DNA from: Marinomonas balearica
GTDB lineage: Bacteria > Pseudomonadota > Gammaproteobacteria > Pseudomonadales > Marinomonadaceae
Direction: 5' to 3'
Length of the DNA stretch: 64,000 nucleotides
Assembly (NCBI RefSeq): GCF_004362145.1
Contig: NZ_SNXC01000012.1
Coordinates: forward strand, 124,001-188,000
Within the stretch, counting starts at the first letter, position 1. Each line of letters begins with the position of its first letter. This document shows, in pieces, positions 53,211 through 63,460 of this stretch. The translations under genes were made by a program, and so were the position numbers. The notes under the pieces are model-generated. The model searched no databases. It saw only the letters and a program-made list of their open reading frames with translations, and was not told where the DNA came from.

Positions 53211-53426
53211 TTACAACGTATCCGCTATTTTTTTCGATAACTTCTGAATAATGGGGCCCAATATAAACGCGACAATAAAAGCAGCAGGCCAAGCTAATAT
53301 CCAAGCATTAATCCAAATGCCAAAGAAATTTGATTGTGCGCCCATGTTCAAAAAGGTAATCCAACCCGACATAACCAACGATAAGCTAAAGGACATTAGC
53401 ATGGCGAAAATAATACGAAGCTTCAT
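53211..53426 (-). CDS. DUF2798 small membrane protein
   Basis: 71 residues, two helices: IIFAMLMSFSLSLVMSGWITFLN and INAWILAWPAAFIVAFILGPIIQKLSKKI. This is the DUF2798 pattern. No known function. Stands alone between a terminator and a TSUP gene on the other strand. Confidence 0.8.
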   Translation of the reverse strand: MKLRIIFAMLMSFSLSLVMSGWITFLNMGAQSNFFGIWINAWILAWPAAFIVAFILGPIIQKLSKKIADTL

Positions 53427-53577
53427 TGTTTGATCCGTTATTGTTTAGAAGTAGTGCTGCCGGATATTCCTCTTATTAGGAAGCAGCGCGGCACTTAGAT
53501 GCCCTTTTTCTGCGTTCTAATGACGAGTTAAAAAAGGTAGAATGCGATCTGATTAATGTAATGGGTATCTAGGCAAG

Positions 53578-54369
53578 ATGGAAGGGCTGTTTTGGTGGCA
53601 ATATGCGTTAATTGGCGCCATTTTTATATGGAGTGGGTTTGTTCGAAGTGGGCTAGGGTTCGGCGGTGCAGTGCTGGCACTTCCATTTCTACTGCTGGTC
53701 AAAAATGATCCCGTTGTATTCCTTCCGATTATATCCATCCATTTATTAATTTTCTCAAGTTGGATTGCCTTTCGTGGCGCTCAGCAAACCAGAAAAGAGG
53801 CCAAATCAAACGGCGAAGCGGGCGAAAGTAACATCGCCTGGGGTTATCTAAAGACCGCTCTGGGCATTATGATCGTTCCTAAGCTCATTGGTGTATTTGG
53901 TTTACTCACACTTCCCAGCGATATTGTAACAGGCGTAATCTTCGTCATTGTTTCCGTGTTTGCCGTGTCTTATATCATCAACAAACCGTTTAAGAGCAAC
54001 AACAAATACCTCGATGCATTTTTCCTCATGCTCGGAGGATATGTCAGCGGAACATCACTGATAGGCGCACCTTTAATTGTTGCTGTTTTCGCGACGAAGG
54101 TTGCCCGCCATCAACTCAGAGACACTCTATTCGTACTTTGGTTTATTCTGGTCTCAATTAAAATGGTGTCTTTCTTAATTGTCGGAGCCGATCTGCAACT
54201 TATCCATCAGCTGTGGTTGTTCCCATGCGCCTTTATTGGCCACCTACTTGGTCAGCGTTTGCATGACAGCCTGCACAAAGCAGAAACGCCCCGGTTCTTT
54301 CAGTGTGTTGGAGCCGCCTTGCTGATCGTATGTGGCATTGGGCTTTATACGACGTTAGTGGGTATGTAA
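53578..54369 (+). CDS. TauE/SafE (TSUP) family permease
   Basis: 263 residues with seven to eight helices. First half motif SGLGFGGAVLALPFLLL, second half MLGGYVSGTSLIGAPLIVAVFATKV, both typical of TSUP. Substrate unknown, commonly sulfur-containing anions. Convergent with the outer-membrane protein gene, only seven bases between the stops. Confidence 0.85.
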   Translation: MEGLFWWQYALIGAIFIWSGFVRSGLGFGGAVLALPFLLLVKNDPVVFLPIISIHLLIFSSWIAFRGAQQTRKEAKSNGEAGESNIAWGYLKTALGIMIVPKLIGVFGLLTLPSDIVTGVIFVIVSVFAVSYIINKPFKSNNKYLDAFFLMLGGYVSGTSLIGAPLIVAVFATKVARHQLRDTLFVLWFILVSIKMVSFLIVGADLQLIHQLWLFPCAFIGHLLGQRLHDSLHKAETPRFFQCVGAALLIVCGIGLYTTLVGM

Positions 54370-54376
54370 GTGGCCA

Positions 54377-54991
54377 TTAAAAGTTCGCAAGTACACCAAA
54401 CTTCGCCCAACCAACAAATAAGTCAAGCGAATCACGACTTAACTCTTGGTGATAAAACTCTGCGTAATCCGACACGTTTTTAAACCCTACTTGAAACTCC
54501 ATTGAAAGATTCTTAAAGTTGTAACCAAGTCCTACAGGTACTTGAAAGCCAGTGAAACGCTCACTTCCACCAGTATATTCCCACTCCTCCTGAAACACCC
54601 CAACGCCGGTAAAACCATACCAACCACGTCGATACAGAGACAACCCAACAAGAAAGTTAGCGTTCACTTCTGTTGCAGAAAACCCTTCAATATCGTAGGT
54701 GCTGGTTGAACTCGATCCACCCACTTCATTTCGCGTTTCTTTCTGGCCACTGGGCGCCCAATGAAAGTTGGCATCCAGCGCGACATTGTCGTTGAAGACG
54801 TATCGACTGTTTGCATAGACACCAGAAGTATAAACCGTCTGCTCCCTCGCACTGCCTTGTCCCTGTGTCTCAGTACGACCAGCCCACGCAGATTGTCCAA
54901 AAAACCCAACACCAAACTGAAATTTTGAATCATCCGCGTACACAGTGATTGGAAGTAAAAAGAAAGAAGCAGCCAGACAAAGACGTTTCAT
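54377..54991 (-). CDS. Predicted outer-membrane beta-barrel protein
   Basis: 204 residues, signal peptide cleaved after PITVYA. The rest is alternating hydrophobic/polar strands rich in aromatic and Gly residues (KFQFGVGFFGQSAWAG, LDANFHWAPSG, GFTGVGVFQEEWEY, MEFQVGFKNVSDYAEFYH, LFVGWAKFGVLANF) ending in phenylalanine, a typical barrel C-terminus. Probably an eight-strand barrel. Not otherwise recognised; its function is unknown. Confidence 0.7.
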   Translation of the reverse strand: MKRLCLAASFFLLPITVYADDSKFQFGVGFFGQSAWAGRTETQGQGSAREQTVYTSGVYANSRYVFNDNVALDANFHWAPSGQKETRNEVGGSSSTSTYDIEGFSATEVNANFLVGLSLYRRGWYGFTGVGVFQEEWEYTGGSERFTGFQVPVGLGYNFKNLSMEFQVGFKNVSDYAEFYHQELSRDSLDLFVGWAKFGVLANF

Positions 54992-55106
54992 TGCAGAATC
55001 CTCTAATGAAGCAAAAGAGGCATACTAAACAAGCGCTTAACACCCGTAAATAACACTTACAAGTTTGTAAAAACCTTTACACTTTCATGAGAAAAGCCAC
55101 TCGTCG

Positions 55107-56423
55107 TCAAAACCACACATTCTGTTTGATGTTTTTGCGATAACTGATCAGCAACGTCACTGCTCTTGCGACGAATAAGCTCGCTTGTGCAAGCCACAAC
55201 CCATGGTTGCCCATTCCTTGAGTGATAAACCAAACCGGAAAGAACACACCAAGTACACAAAGAATCATAGTGTCCTGCATTTGTTTGACACTGGTCGTGC
55301 CTATAAAAATGCCATCAAGCATAAACGACCAAATCCCTAGCAGTGGTAAAGCGATCAACCAAGGCAAATACTCTTTAGCGACGAGCTGAACAGATTCCAC
55401 ATTCGTTAATAACTCAATGATCGCTTCACCAAATAGCCAGAATATCGCGCTCAGGCCAATCGCAGCGATCAACGCCCATAAACTTGAATAAGCAATGACT
55501 CGTTTAAATAACGTCTTATTTTTACTACCATAATACTCCCCACAGAGCGCTTCCAATGCAAAAGCAAAGCCGTCCAATGAGTTGGAGATAATGGTAAGAA
55601 ATATCAGAAGCACGGCGTTTGCTGCAAGCACATCATCGCCAAGGCGCGCGCCTTGCGCAGTAAAAAACAGCATCACGATCAGCAATAGTACGGTACGCAC
55701 AAACAAGTAGCGGTTCACCTTGATCAGCGATGCATAGCGTTGCCAATCCAATACGGGCTTCAATTTAACAACTAAATTCAATTCAACAAGTTTTCGATAG
55801 GCTAGAACAAGAGCAAACAAAGTGCCTATGTAATGAGCTATGACAGTTGCCCATGCGACACCTTCACTCGCCATATCAAACTGATACACTGCAACGTAGT
55901 CCAACACCATGTTAATCAGGTTGATAACAAGCAGCATCCACAGTGGCCCTTTGGAATATTGCACACCAAAAAACCATCCAATAAGCGCGTAACCTGCCAA
56001 CACAGCAGGCGCACTCAATATTCTTGCTTCACAATATAAGCGTGCCCAAGGTTCAACCTCCGCACTTGGAGACATCAACAGTATCGCCAAATCGACAATC
56101 GGTGCTCGAAAGACGATCAACACTAAGCCAATAAACGCGCCCATCAACACAGACTGAATCAGCAGTGCCTGAACTTTTTCATTGTCTTTTTGGCCTAGCG
56201 CTTGCGCGGTCAGACCTGTTGATCCCATGCGCAGAAAGCCAAACGCCCAAAACAAGAAGCTAAAAATTGAGGCTCCGATCGCAACAGCACCCAAGTGGGT
56301 TGCAGTACCTAGATGACCAACAACAGCCGTATCCACCAGCCCCAACAATGGCGTGGTAATATTGGAAAGCATAGGAGGCCACGCAAGATACCAAATCTTG
56401 CGATTCAAAGCCGAATTTGTCAT
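55107..56423 (-). CDS. MATE-family efflux transporter (DinF-like)
   Basis: 438 residues, twelve helices. WPPMLSNITTPLLGLVDTAVVGHLG is the DinF/MATE start. FGFLRMGSTGLTAQALGQKD and, in the second half, LDGFAFALEALCGEYYGSK match the DinF subgroup. Exports drugs or oxidised metabolites using a sodium or proton gradient. Its upstream region holds the DnaA-box-like cluster. Confidence 0.88.
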   Translation of the reverse strand: MTNSALNRKIWYLAWPPMLSNITTPLLGLVDTAVVGHLGTATHLGAVAIGASIFSFLFWAFGFLRMGSTGLTAQALGQKDNEKVQALLIQSVLMGAFIGLVLIVFRAPIVDLAILLMSPSAEVEPWARLYCEARILSAPAVLAGYALIGWFFGVQYSKGPLWMLLVINLINMVLDYVAVYQFDMASEGVAWATVIAHYIGTLFALVLAYRKLVELNLVVKLKPVLDWQRYASLIKVNRYLFVRTVLLLIVMLFFTAQGARLGDDVLAANAVLLIFLTIISNSLDGFAFALEALCGEYYGSKNKTLFKRVIAYSSLWALIAAIGLSAIFWLFGEAIIELLTNVESVQLVAKEYLPWLIALPLLGIWSFMLDGIFIGTTSVKQMQDTMILCVLGVFFPVWFITQGMGNHGLWLAQASLFVARAVTLLISYRKNIKQNVWF

Positions 56424-56473
56424 TCAACGTCCTTTTTAAAAAAATAGAGCAAAAACCAAAACAAGATCAGATC

Positions 56474-56694
56474 AGTGGATAACACGCCTTTTGCACTGTT
56501 TCACATTCACTGTGGAAAAGCATACAGGTTATACACATTATTTATATGATATAGCGGTGAATCCGTACTTTTTTTAAATAACGCTTGTGGATTAACCCTT
56601 TAAACGGGGATATAAACGACTTTTGCCCACAATTTCGCCGAAAATTACTTGTTTAAGGGGTGTTCACACAGCATTTCAGATTCCTTTTTCCACA
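56474..56694. promoter_or_regulatory. Cluster of DnaA-box-like 9-mers with A/T-rich centre
   Basis: Compared with TTATCCACA: 56474-56482 (minus, 8/9), 56511-56519 (minus, 8/9), 56529-56537 TTATACACA (plus, 8/9 and a true TTATNCACA box), 56586-56594 (minus, 8/9), 56623-56631 (plus, 7/9), 56686-56694 (plus, 8/9). Between the third and fourth lies a 48-base stretch of mostly A/T. Two GATC sites (56465, 56470) flank the left end. It fills the 331-base gap between divergent genes. DnaA-controlled promoter, titration site or origin-like element are options. Confidence 0.6.
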
Positions 56695-56754
56695 AGAGGT
56701 TATTATACTGGCGCTTTTACCCTTAGACAGTGCCAATTTTACACTGGAGTCACT

Positions 56755-56955
56755 ATGAAAAAATCACTCAAACCTATTCTTGAAGGCTTAGCCGTTGGCT
56801 GTGTGTTCATCAGTATCACTATGTTGTTTTCAATTCCTATGTATATGAGCCTAATTATCGGCGCATTGGCTGCACTAGGGGGTTACCGTAACGCCATCAA
56901 GATGGACAAAGAAAAAGCGGAAAAGAATAAGATCCCTGACGAGCACAACGAATAA
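56755..56955 (+). CDS. Hypothetical small membrane protein
   Basis: 66 residues: a short basic start, a hydrophobic stretch (AVGCVFISITMLFSIPMYMSLIIGALAALGGYRNAI) that can form one long or two short helices, and a charged Lys/Glu tail. Not recognised. GGAG precedes ATG 56755. Its stop is immediately followed by the globin ATG, so the two are co-translated. Upstream lies the DnaA-box cluster, with a TTTTCCACA box about 60 bases before the start. Confidence 0.65.
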   Translation: MKKSLKPILEGLAVGCVFISITMLFSIPMYMSLIIGALAALGGYRNAIKMDKEKAEKNKIPDEHNE

Positions 56956-57372
56956 ATGGCATACGGCGACGGCGACAGTACTTATCAAGCCTTGGGTAAA
57001 TTAGAAGGTATTCGCACTTTAGTAGAAGCCTTTTATCGAATTATGGAATCGACTCCCGATTACCGACCGTTGTTTGATATGCATCCCAGCAATACCCACG
57101 TATCCATAGACAAACTCGTTGCCTTTCTATCGGGTTGGACGGGCGGAGAACGCCTCTTTGCAAAGACCTATGGCCAAATCAGCTTACCGCAAGCGCATGC
57201 ACACTTGATCGTTACCGAAAAAGAAAAACAGATGTGGCTCGGCTGTATGAGCGATGCGCTAGACACTCTCGATTATCCGGATGATTTAAAAGCGTATCTT
57301 ATTGAGAAACTAAACTTTCCAGCAACACGCATACATCAAGTAAGCCAAGCGCGTCATGGGCACGATGATTAG
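56956..57372 (+). CDS. Group II truncated haemoglobin
   Basis: 138 residues, TrHb2 type. YQALGKLEGIRTLVEAFYRIM is the A/B-helix region with the B10 tyrosine, LSGWTGGERLFAKTYG is the E-F segment and HAHLIVTEKEKQMWLGCM carries the proximal histidine region plus the group II Trp-G8. These bind O2 and NO tightly. Convergent with norR (seven bases apart) and near hmp, so a role in nitric-oxide handling is likely. Confidence 0.88.
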   Translation: MAYGDGDSTYQALGKLEGIRTLVEAFYRIMESTPDYRPLFDMHPSNTHVSIDKLVAFLSGWTGGERLFAKTYGQISLPQAHAHLIVTEKEKQMWLGCMSDALDTLDYPDDLKAYLIEKLNFPATRIHQVSQARHGHDD

Positions 57373-57379
57373 CTAAAAA

Positions 57380-59020
57380 TCAGTTGGGAACGACACTTTT
57401 ATGAACCGTAATCCCTAGCCTTTTTCCAAGCCGTACCAAATTAGCGCGATCCATGGATAACTCGCGTGCGGCCTGCGCCCAATTCCCCTCTTTTCGACGC
57501 AAAGCATCAAGAATGATGCCTTTTTGATAACGCTCCGTTGCCTCTTTTAAATTCACTACTGGGTGAACATCAGTGTTGGAAAACTCATCTTTGGAACTGA
57601 ATTGACGGGCATCTTCACTGCTAAGCTGAGGTTCAGGTTGAGAGAACGCTGTATATTTCCCTTCCTGAATACCGGTTAAATGACTTGGTCCAATAACCGT
57701 TAACTCTGATTGTTGATCAGATCGTGCAAGCAACGCCGCTCTGGAAATAACGTGCTCTAGCTCTCTCACATTGCCCGGCCATTGATAGCCTCTAAGAACC
57801 TCACCGGCGGACTCCGAGATAATAAGCTGCCGTAAACCAAGCTTTCTACGGTACTGTTCAGCAAAATGTCCCGCTAACAGGAGAGTATCACCCTGCCGCT
57901 CTCTCAGGGGCGGCACATGGACAGGAAAAACACTTAGCCGATGGAACAAATCCGCACGAAACCGTTTGTTCTCAACTTCATCACTGAGGACGCGGTTCGT
58001 CGCTGCGATAATGCGCACATCGACGTTCTTCGTTTTATCTCGACCGACAGCCTGTATTTCTTGATTCTGAATCGCTCGCAATAATGTGCCTTGTACTTCT
58101 AACGGCAACTCCCCTATTTCATCCAGAAATAACGTACCGCCATCAGCAAGCAAAAATTTACCATCTCTATCTCTATCTGCGCCGGTAAATGCCCCTTTTA
58201 CATGACCAAACAGCTCGCTTTCAATTAGGTGTTGCGGAATGGCAGCACAATTAACGTACACCATTGGCGCACTGGAACGTTGTGACAAGCTGTGAAGTTT
58301 TCGGGCGACCAGCTCCTTACCCACGCCTGTTTCACCCTCTATCAACACAGCAAAATCCGACGGTGCGACCAGTTCAATAGATTGCATCAGTTTAGACATC
58401 ACCTCACTCTGACCCAATATTGATGAACCTTCTTTTAAATGCTCATCCTCAGTAAGCGCTTGAACTAAAGACTGAGCACGATGCGATTTCCGTTCGAGCT
58501 TCGACATTAACATCGAAGTATTCAAAGCCATTGCCGCCATCGCTGCAATGATGTCCAAAGCACGACTGTCGATTTCATCAAATTCATTCGGCGCGATGCT
58601 GTCTAATGTGACCGCTCCGATCAAGCTGCCTTCCAAATACAACGGGATTCCCATACAGGAATGCACCGAAAGATCATCATGGCCAACAACCATGCCATCG
58701 TAAGGGTCGGGTAACGGAGAATCGGCAGCGAATCGCACCGGATATCGGTCTTCGCAGATGGCAGCTAACCTTGGATGCTCATCAATTACAAAGTGACGCC
58801 CTAAAACATCATCCAATAACCCTCGTTGAGCAAGCGGTACTAATACGTTTTCTCGACATTCCAATAACACAACCGCATCGCAATTTATCGCGCCACGTAC
58901 CGCGCTAATAAGCAATTCAAAACGATTAGATTGAGCGGTCACACTGGCAAGATCCATCGCAAGGTTTAATAACGAACTTTGAGTCACTTTATTCACAGAG
59001 GTCGGCCTAATTTGAGTCAT
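57380..59020 (-). CDS. norR: Nitric-oxide-responsive sigma54 activator NorR
   Basis: 546 residues. GAF domain with the NorR iron-site region [21 protein letters not shown] (Asp, His, Cys conserved). AAA+ domain with Walker A GETGVGKE, sigma54 contact loop GAFTGA and Walker [13 protein letters not shown]. Fis-type HTH at the end ([24 protein letters not shown]). NO binds a non-haem iron in the GAF domain and releases the ATPase. ATG 59020 chosen over an upstream start at 59086; a NorR-type site overlaps this ATG, suggesting self-control. Divergent from hmp. Confidence 0.93.
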   Translation of the reverse strand: MTQIRPTSVNKVTQSSLLNLAMDLASVTAQSNRFELLISAVRGAINCDAVVLLECRENVLVPLAQRGLLDDVLGRHFVIDEHPRLAAICEDRYPVRFAADSPLPDPYDGMVVGHDDLSVHSCMGIPLYLEGSLIGAVTLDSIAPNEFDEIDSRALDIIAAMAAMALNTSMLMSKLERKSHRAQSLVQALTEDEHLKEGSSILGQSEVMSKLMQSIELVAPSDFAVLIEGETGVGKELVARKLHSLSQRSSAPMVYVNCAAIPQHLIESELFGHVKGAFTGADRDRDGKFLLADGGTLFLDEIGELPLEVQGTLLRAIQNQEIQAVGRDKTKNVDVRIIAATNRVLSDEVENKRFRADLFHRLSVFPVHVPPLRERQGDTLLLAGHFAEQYRRKLGLRQLIISESAGEVLRGYQWPGNVRELEHVISRAALLARSDQQSELTVIGPSHLTGIQEGKYTAFSQPEPQLSSEDARQFSSKDEFSNTDVHPVVNLKEATERYQKGIILDALRRKEGNWAQAARELSMDRANLVRLGKRLGITVHKSVVPN

Positions 59021-59027
59021 TTTGACT
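59015..59027. promoter_or_regulatory. NorR-type site overlapping the norR start codon
   Basis: AGTCA-TTT-TGACT, a perfect palindrome fitting GT-N7-AC. Identical to the site at 59059. It covers the norR ATG, so binding could also repress norR. Confidence 0.65.
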
Positions 59028-59058
59028 CTTTTATAATAAATAGACCGACTATTAATCA

Positions 59059-59071
59059 AGTCATTTTGACT
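59059..59071. promoter_or_regulatory. NorR-type enhancer site upstream of hmp
   Basis: Second identical AGTCA-TTT-TGACT (GT-N7-AC). It lies about 55-65 bases upstream of the sigma54 -24 element for hmp, in the range used by enhancer-binding proteins. Confidence 0.72.
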
Positions 59072-59124
59072 CTTACATTCTGTCAAAAATTCATAACCTA
59101 TTGATAATATTGTTTTTTTATTTC

Positions 59125-59140
59125 TGGCATGAGTTTCGCT
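59125..59140 (+). promoter_or_regulatory. Sigma54 promoter of hmp
   Basis: TGGCATGAGTTTCGCT against TGGCACG-N4-TTGCW: GG at -24 and GC at -12 are ten bases apart, two other positions differ. About 48 bases before the hmp start. Confidence 0.75.
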
Positions 59141-59188
59141 ATTTACTGCTTAGTATTCTGTAACACTCATTGCTCATAAGGAAAAACC

Positions 59189-60379
59189 ATGCTGACTCAG
59201 ACACATATTGATACCGTCAAAGCCACTATCCCGTTACTTGCCTCTGCAGGCACGGCCATCACAACACACTTTTACAACCGCATGTTCACGCATAATCCCG
59301 AGCTGAAGCATGTTTTTAATATGAGTAACCAACACACAACACGTCAGCCCACGGCTCTGTTTAATGCCATTGCAGCGTACGCAACATACATCGATAACCT
59401 TGATGTTCTAACAGACGCGGTACAACGTATTGCACATAAACATACCAGCTTCAATATTCAGCCAGAGCAATATGAAATCGTCGGGCATCATCTTATTGAA
59501 ACGTTACGAGAGCTTGCTCCTGACGCGTTCACTAAAGACGTTGAAGAAGCCTGGGTTGCCGCGTACATGCAGCTCGCCGATATCTTTATTCAGGTAGAAG
59601 GTGACTTATACCGAACCAGAGCAGCGCAAGAAGGCGGCTGGGAAGGGTTTCGTTCCTTCAAAGTAATCTCAAAAACACCTGAATCAGAGTTAGTCACCAG
59701 TTTCGTTTTAGAACCTGTCGATCAAAACGCAGTAATCCACTATAAACCCGGCCAGTATCTTGGGATTAAAATACATCCAACCGGACATGAATTCGATGAG
59801 ATACGTCAATACTCTCTCTCGACATCGGCAAATAATCGCACTTATCGAATCAGTGTGAAGAGAGAAACCTCTGGAGAGTGCGAGGGCATCGTCTCAAATT
59901 ATTTACACGATCACGTTCAAGAAGGTGACATCATTGAAGCCATGCCTCCGGCAGGTGATTTCTCTTTAAAAGAAACCGATCAACCCGTTGTTTTGATCTC
60001 AGCGGGCGTCGGCTTGACCCCAATGCAAGCCATGTTGGATACATTAGCGGATAAGAAAAGCACTCAACCTGTTTTCTATTTACATGCTTGTAAAAATACA
60101 GCGTTACTTTCATTCAAAGAGCACGTTGAAGCGCAAAAAGCCGTATTGAACCTAACCACACAGTATTGGTTCGAACAGGCGAATGTTGTCGACGAGACGA
60201 TGCAAGAAGGTCTAATGAAGCTTGAGCCAATGAAAGACATTTTGCCGCTTGAACAAGGGGAATTTTATCTGTGTGGACCAGTTGGCTTTATGACCTTTAT
60301 AAAGCAACAACTGCTAGAGTTAGGCGTGGATGCGAGCCGAATACACTATGAACTGTTTGGCCCTCATTTGGATATTTAA
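59189..60379 (+). CDS. hmp: Flavohaemoprotein, nitric oxide dioxygenase
   Basis: 396 residues: globin domain with Tyr29, Gln53 and proximal His85 (same numbers as E. coli Hmp), then the FAD domain (RQYSLSTS) and the NAD domain (ISAGVGLTPMQAML; FYLCGPVGFM). It oxidises NO to nitrate using O2 and NADH. Transcription from a sigma54 promoter under NorR is strongly suggested by the upstream sites. AAGGA precedes the start. Confidence 0.97.
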   Translation: MLTQTHIDTVKATIPLLASAGTAITTHFYNRMFTHNPELKHVFNMSNQHTTRQPTALFNAIAAYATYIDNLDVLTDAVQRIAHKHTSFNIQPEQYEIVGHHLIETLRELAPDAFTKDVEEAWVAAYMQLADIFIQVEGDLYRTRAAQEGGWEGFRSFKVISKTPESELVTSFVLEPVDQNAVIHYKPGQYLGIKIHPTGHEFDEIRQYSLSTSANNRTYRISVKRETSGECEGIVSNYLHDHVQEGDIIEAMPPAGDFSLKETDQPVVLISAGVGLTPMQAMLDTLADKKSTQPVFYLHACKNTALLSFKEHVEAQKAVLNLTTQYWFEQANVVDETMQEGLMKLEPMKDILPLEQGEFYLCGPVGFMTFIKQQLLELGVDASRIHYELFGPHLDI

Positions 60380-60408
60380 CTCAACAATATCTAAGAAGCC
60401 TTAAACAG

Positions 60409-61566
60409 TTACGTCTGCTTAAACGGCAGCAATGTGTGGGTGTCTTGATGATACTCACGCACTGCTGTGGTTTCTTCATCACAAAAGCGCTCTATGGCAT
60501 CACGAAAGCCAGAGTGCTCGATGTAATGAATACTGTGGCTAAAAACGGGTTCAAAACCACGTGCAATCTTATGCTCGCCCTGAGTACCGGGATCGAAATG
60601 TTGCAGCCCGCGCTCAATGCAAAATTCGATACCTTGATAGTAACACGCTTCGAAATGCAGACAGTCGAACTCTTCAATACAGCCCCAATAACGCCCATAA
60701 AGGCTGTGATCATCAAAGAAACACCACGATGCAGCCACCTTTCGCTCTCCTTGATAGGCTAATACCAGAAGAATGTTATCGCCAATACTGTCCACAAGGC
60801 GCTCGAAAAAGGCCTGTGTTAAATAGCCTTCTTGGCCACGTTTGGCGTACGTTGCTTGGTAACATTGGTAGAAAAATTCGATGTCTTCTGTACTAAGCTC
60901 AGTGCCTAGTTTTCGAGCAAGATGAATGCCTTGAGCGTTCACTTTATCACGCTCTTTGCGGGCGGATTTACGTTTACGGCTAGCGAATGTCGCAAAGTAA
61001 TCTGTCATGTCTCGGTAGTTACGATTAAACCAATGAAACTGGCAAGAAACTCGATGCAACAGCTCAGGCTTTTGGACAAGCAAGTCAGCATGATGCTGTT
61101 TCGTGAACAATAAATGCCAGCTCGAAAAGTCCCGCTCTTTATTTGCTTCCGTGATTAAGTCCGCCAATGTGGCGTATAAATGCCCGAACTCTTCACTTTC
61201 TCCTGTTGGATCAAGCTGAGAAAACACGCGTGGCCCCGAGACGGGAGAGAAAGGCACAGCCCAAATACGTTTTGGAAAATACGCCATGCCATGTCGTTGA
61301 TACGCATCCGCCCAAGACCAATCAAAGACAAATTCACCTTGAGAATGTGTCTTAAGATACGTCGGAACAATGGCTATGGGGTCATCATCGTCTTCTGTTA
61401 CCAACAAATACTCAGGATACCAGCCTGTACCTTCTCCGATACTGTGGCTTTGCTCCAAAGCAAGATGGAAATCAAATTGTGCAAACGGATATGCGGTTTC
61501 ACCAATCGCGGTGTTCCAGCGATTTCGTCCTATTTTTTCAGCAGAACCGAACCATTGTGCTTTCAC
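60409..61566 (-). CDS. GNAT/FemAB-like N-acyltransferase family protein (DUF482)
   Basis: 385 residues of the COG3146/DUF482 group. Landmarks are ALEQSHSIGEGTGWYPEYLLV, FVFDWSWADAYQRHGMAYFPK, FASRKRKSARKERDKV and GRYWGCIEEFDCLHFEACYYQGIEFCIERGLQHFDPGTQGEHKIARGF. The fold is that of FemABX/GNAT transferases; substrate unknown. Convergent with hmp, single gene followed upstream by aroE on the same strand. Confidence 0.85.
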   Translation of the reverse strand: MKAQWFGSAEKIGRNRWNTAIGETAYPFAQFDFHLALEQSHSIGEGTGWYPEYLLVTEDDDDPIAIVPTYLKTHSQGEFVFDWSWADAYQRHGMAYFPKRIWAVPFSPVSGPRVFSQLDPTGESEEFGHLYATLADLITEANKERDFSSWHLLFTKQHHADLLVQKPELLHRVSCQFHWFNRNYRDMTDYFATFASRKRKSARKERDKVNAQGIHLARKLGTELSTEDIEFFYQCYQATYAKRGQEGYLTQAFFERLVDSIGDNILLVLAYQGERKVAASWCFFDDHSLYGRYWGCIEEFDCLHFEACYYQGIEFCIERGLQHFDPGTQGEHKIARGFEPVFSHSIHYIEHSGFRDAIERFCDEETTAVREYHQDTHTLLPFKQT

Positions 61567-61600
61567 GCGATTCTCCTAGTTGGATGTCTATTGAGCAAAA

Positions 61601-62401
61601 TCACATCTCACGGCGTAATTGCTCAATAACAGGAGCTTGTTCCGGTCGGACATGACGCCATACAAAGAAGGCTTCTGCGGCTTGTCCAACAAGCATACCC
61701 AAGCCATCAGCGCCCTTCGCACCGAGCGTCTGGGCCCATTTCAAAAAGACGGTTGGCTCCTTGCCGTACATCATGTCATAGCACCATGTATGCGCACCCA
61801 CCAGTTCGTCTTTCAGAGGCGGTAACTGCCCAGAAAGGCTGGCTGAAGATCCGTTAATAATCACGTCAAACGTGCCTTCTAACGCTTCGAATGAGGAAGC
61901 CTGACAACCAAATGCTTCTGCCAACGTTTCCGCCTTGGATACCGTGCGATTCGCGACGGTCACGGACAAAGGATTTTGAGCCAATACAGGATCAAGCACT
62001 CCGCGCACAGCGCCTCCTGCGCCCACAATCAGTATACGTTTACCTTCTAGCGATTGACCCAGAACATGAACGATATCACGCACCATGCCTGCACCGTCTG
62101 TGTTGTCACCGTACACTTTGCCATTTTTCCCCAACATTAGGGTATTAACGGCACCCGCAAGTTTTGCACGTGGACTTAATACATCACACAGAGCGTATGC
62201 TCGCTCTTTAAAAGGAACGGTTACGTTCATTCCTTTTCCGCCTTCGGAAAAAAAACAACGTACTTGGTTTTCAAACTGAGCGTCTTCACCGAGCAGGGTG
62301 CTGTAGTTCATATCCTGACCGGTCTGTTTTGCAAACGTAGCATGAATGGCGGGCGATTTACTGTGGGCAATGGGGTTACCCACAACAACGTATTGATCCA
62401 A
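61601..62401 (-). CDS. aroE: Shikimate dehydrogenase
   Basis: 266 residues. VVGNPIAHSKSPAIHATFAKQ (shikimate-binding Ser), NVTVPFKE (catalytic Lys), GDNTDGAGM (catalytic Asp), and the NADP loop VGAGGAVRG with NRTVSKA. Reduces 3-dehydroshikimate in aromatic amino-acid synthesis. The start is TTG 62401, four bases after GAGGTG; another TTG at 62413 has no ribosome site. 28 bases after hemF, the order known from Pseudomonas. Confidence 0.95.
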   Translation of the reverse strand: MDQYVVVGNPIAHSKSPAIHATFAKQTGQDMNYSTLLGEDAQFENQVRCFFSEGGKGMNVTVPFKERAYALCDVLSPRAKLAGAVNTLMLGKNGKVYGDNTDGAGMVRDIVHVLGQSLEGKRILIVGAGGAVRGVLDPVLAQNPLSVTVANRTVSKAETLAEAFGCQASSFEALEGTFDVIINGSSASLSGQLPPLKDELVGAHTWCYDMMYGKEPTVFLKWAQTLGAKGADGLGMLVGQAAEAFFVWRHVRPEQAPVIEQLRREM

Positions 62402-62429
62402 TGTACACCTCAAATATCTGTAAAAATGA

Positions 62430-63389
<960 letters not shown>

Positions 63390-63460
63390 TTATGATAGTA
63401 ATAATCCGGTATTTAAGGAAGTAACCACCTCAATCATTAAGCAAGCATTGCAGCATTAGA

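Noticed and set aside
56474..56694. Calling the DnaA-box cluster the chromosomal oriC
   Set aside because: No dnaA, dnaN, mnmG, rpmH or parAB nearby and no skew information, so only a regulatory label is given.
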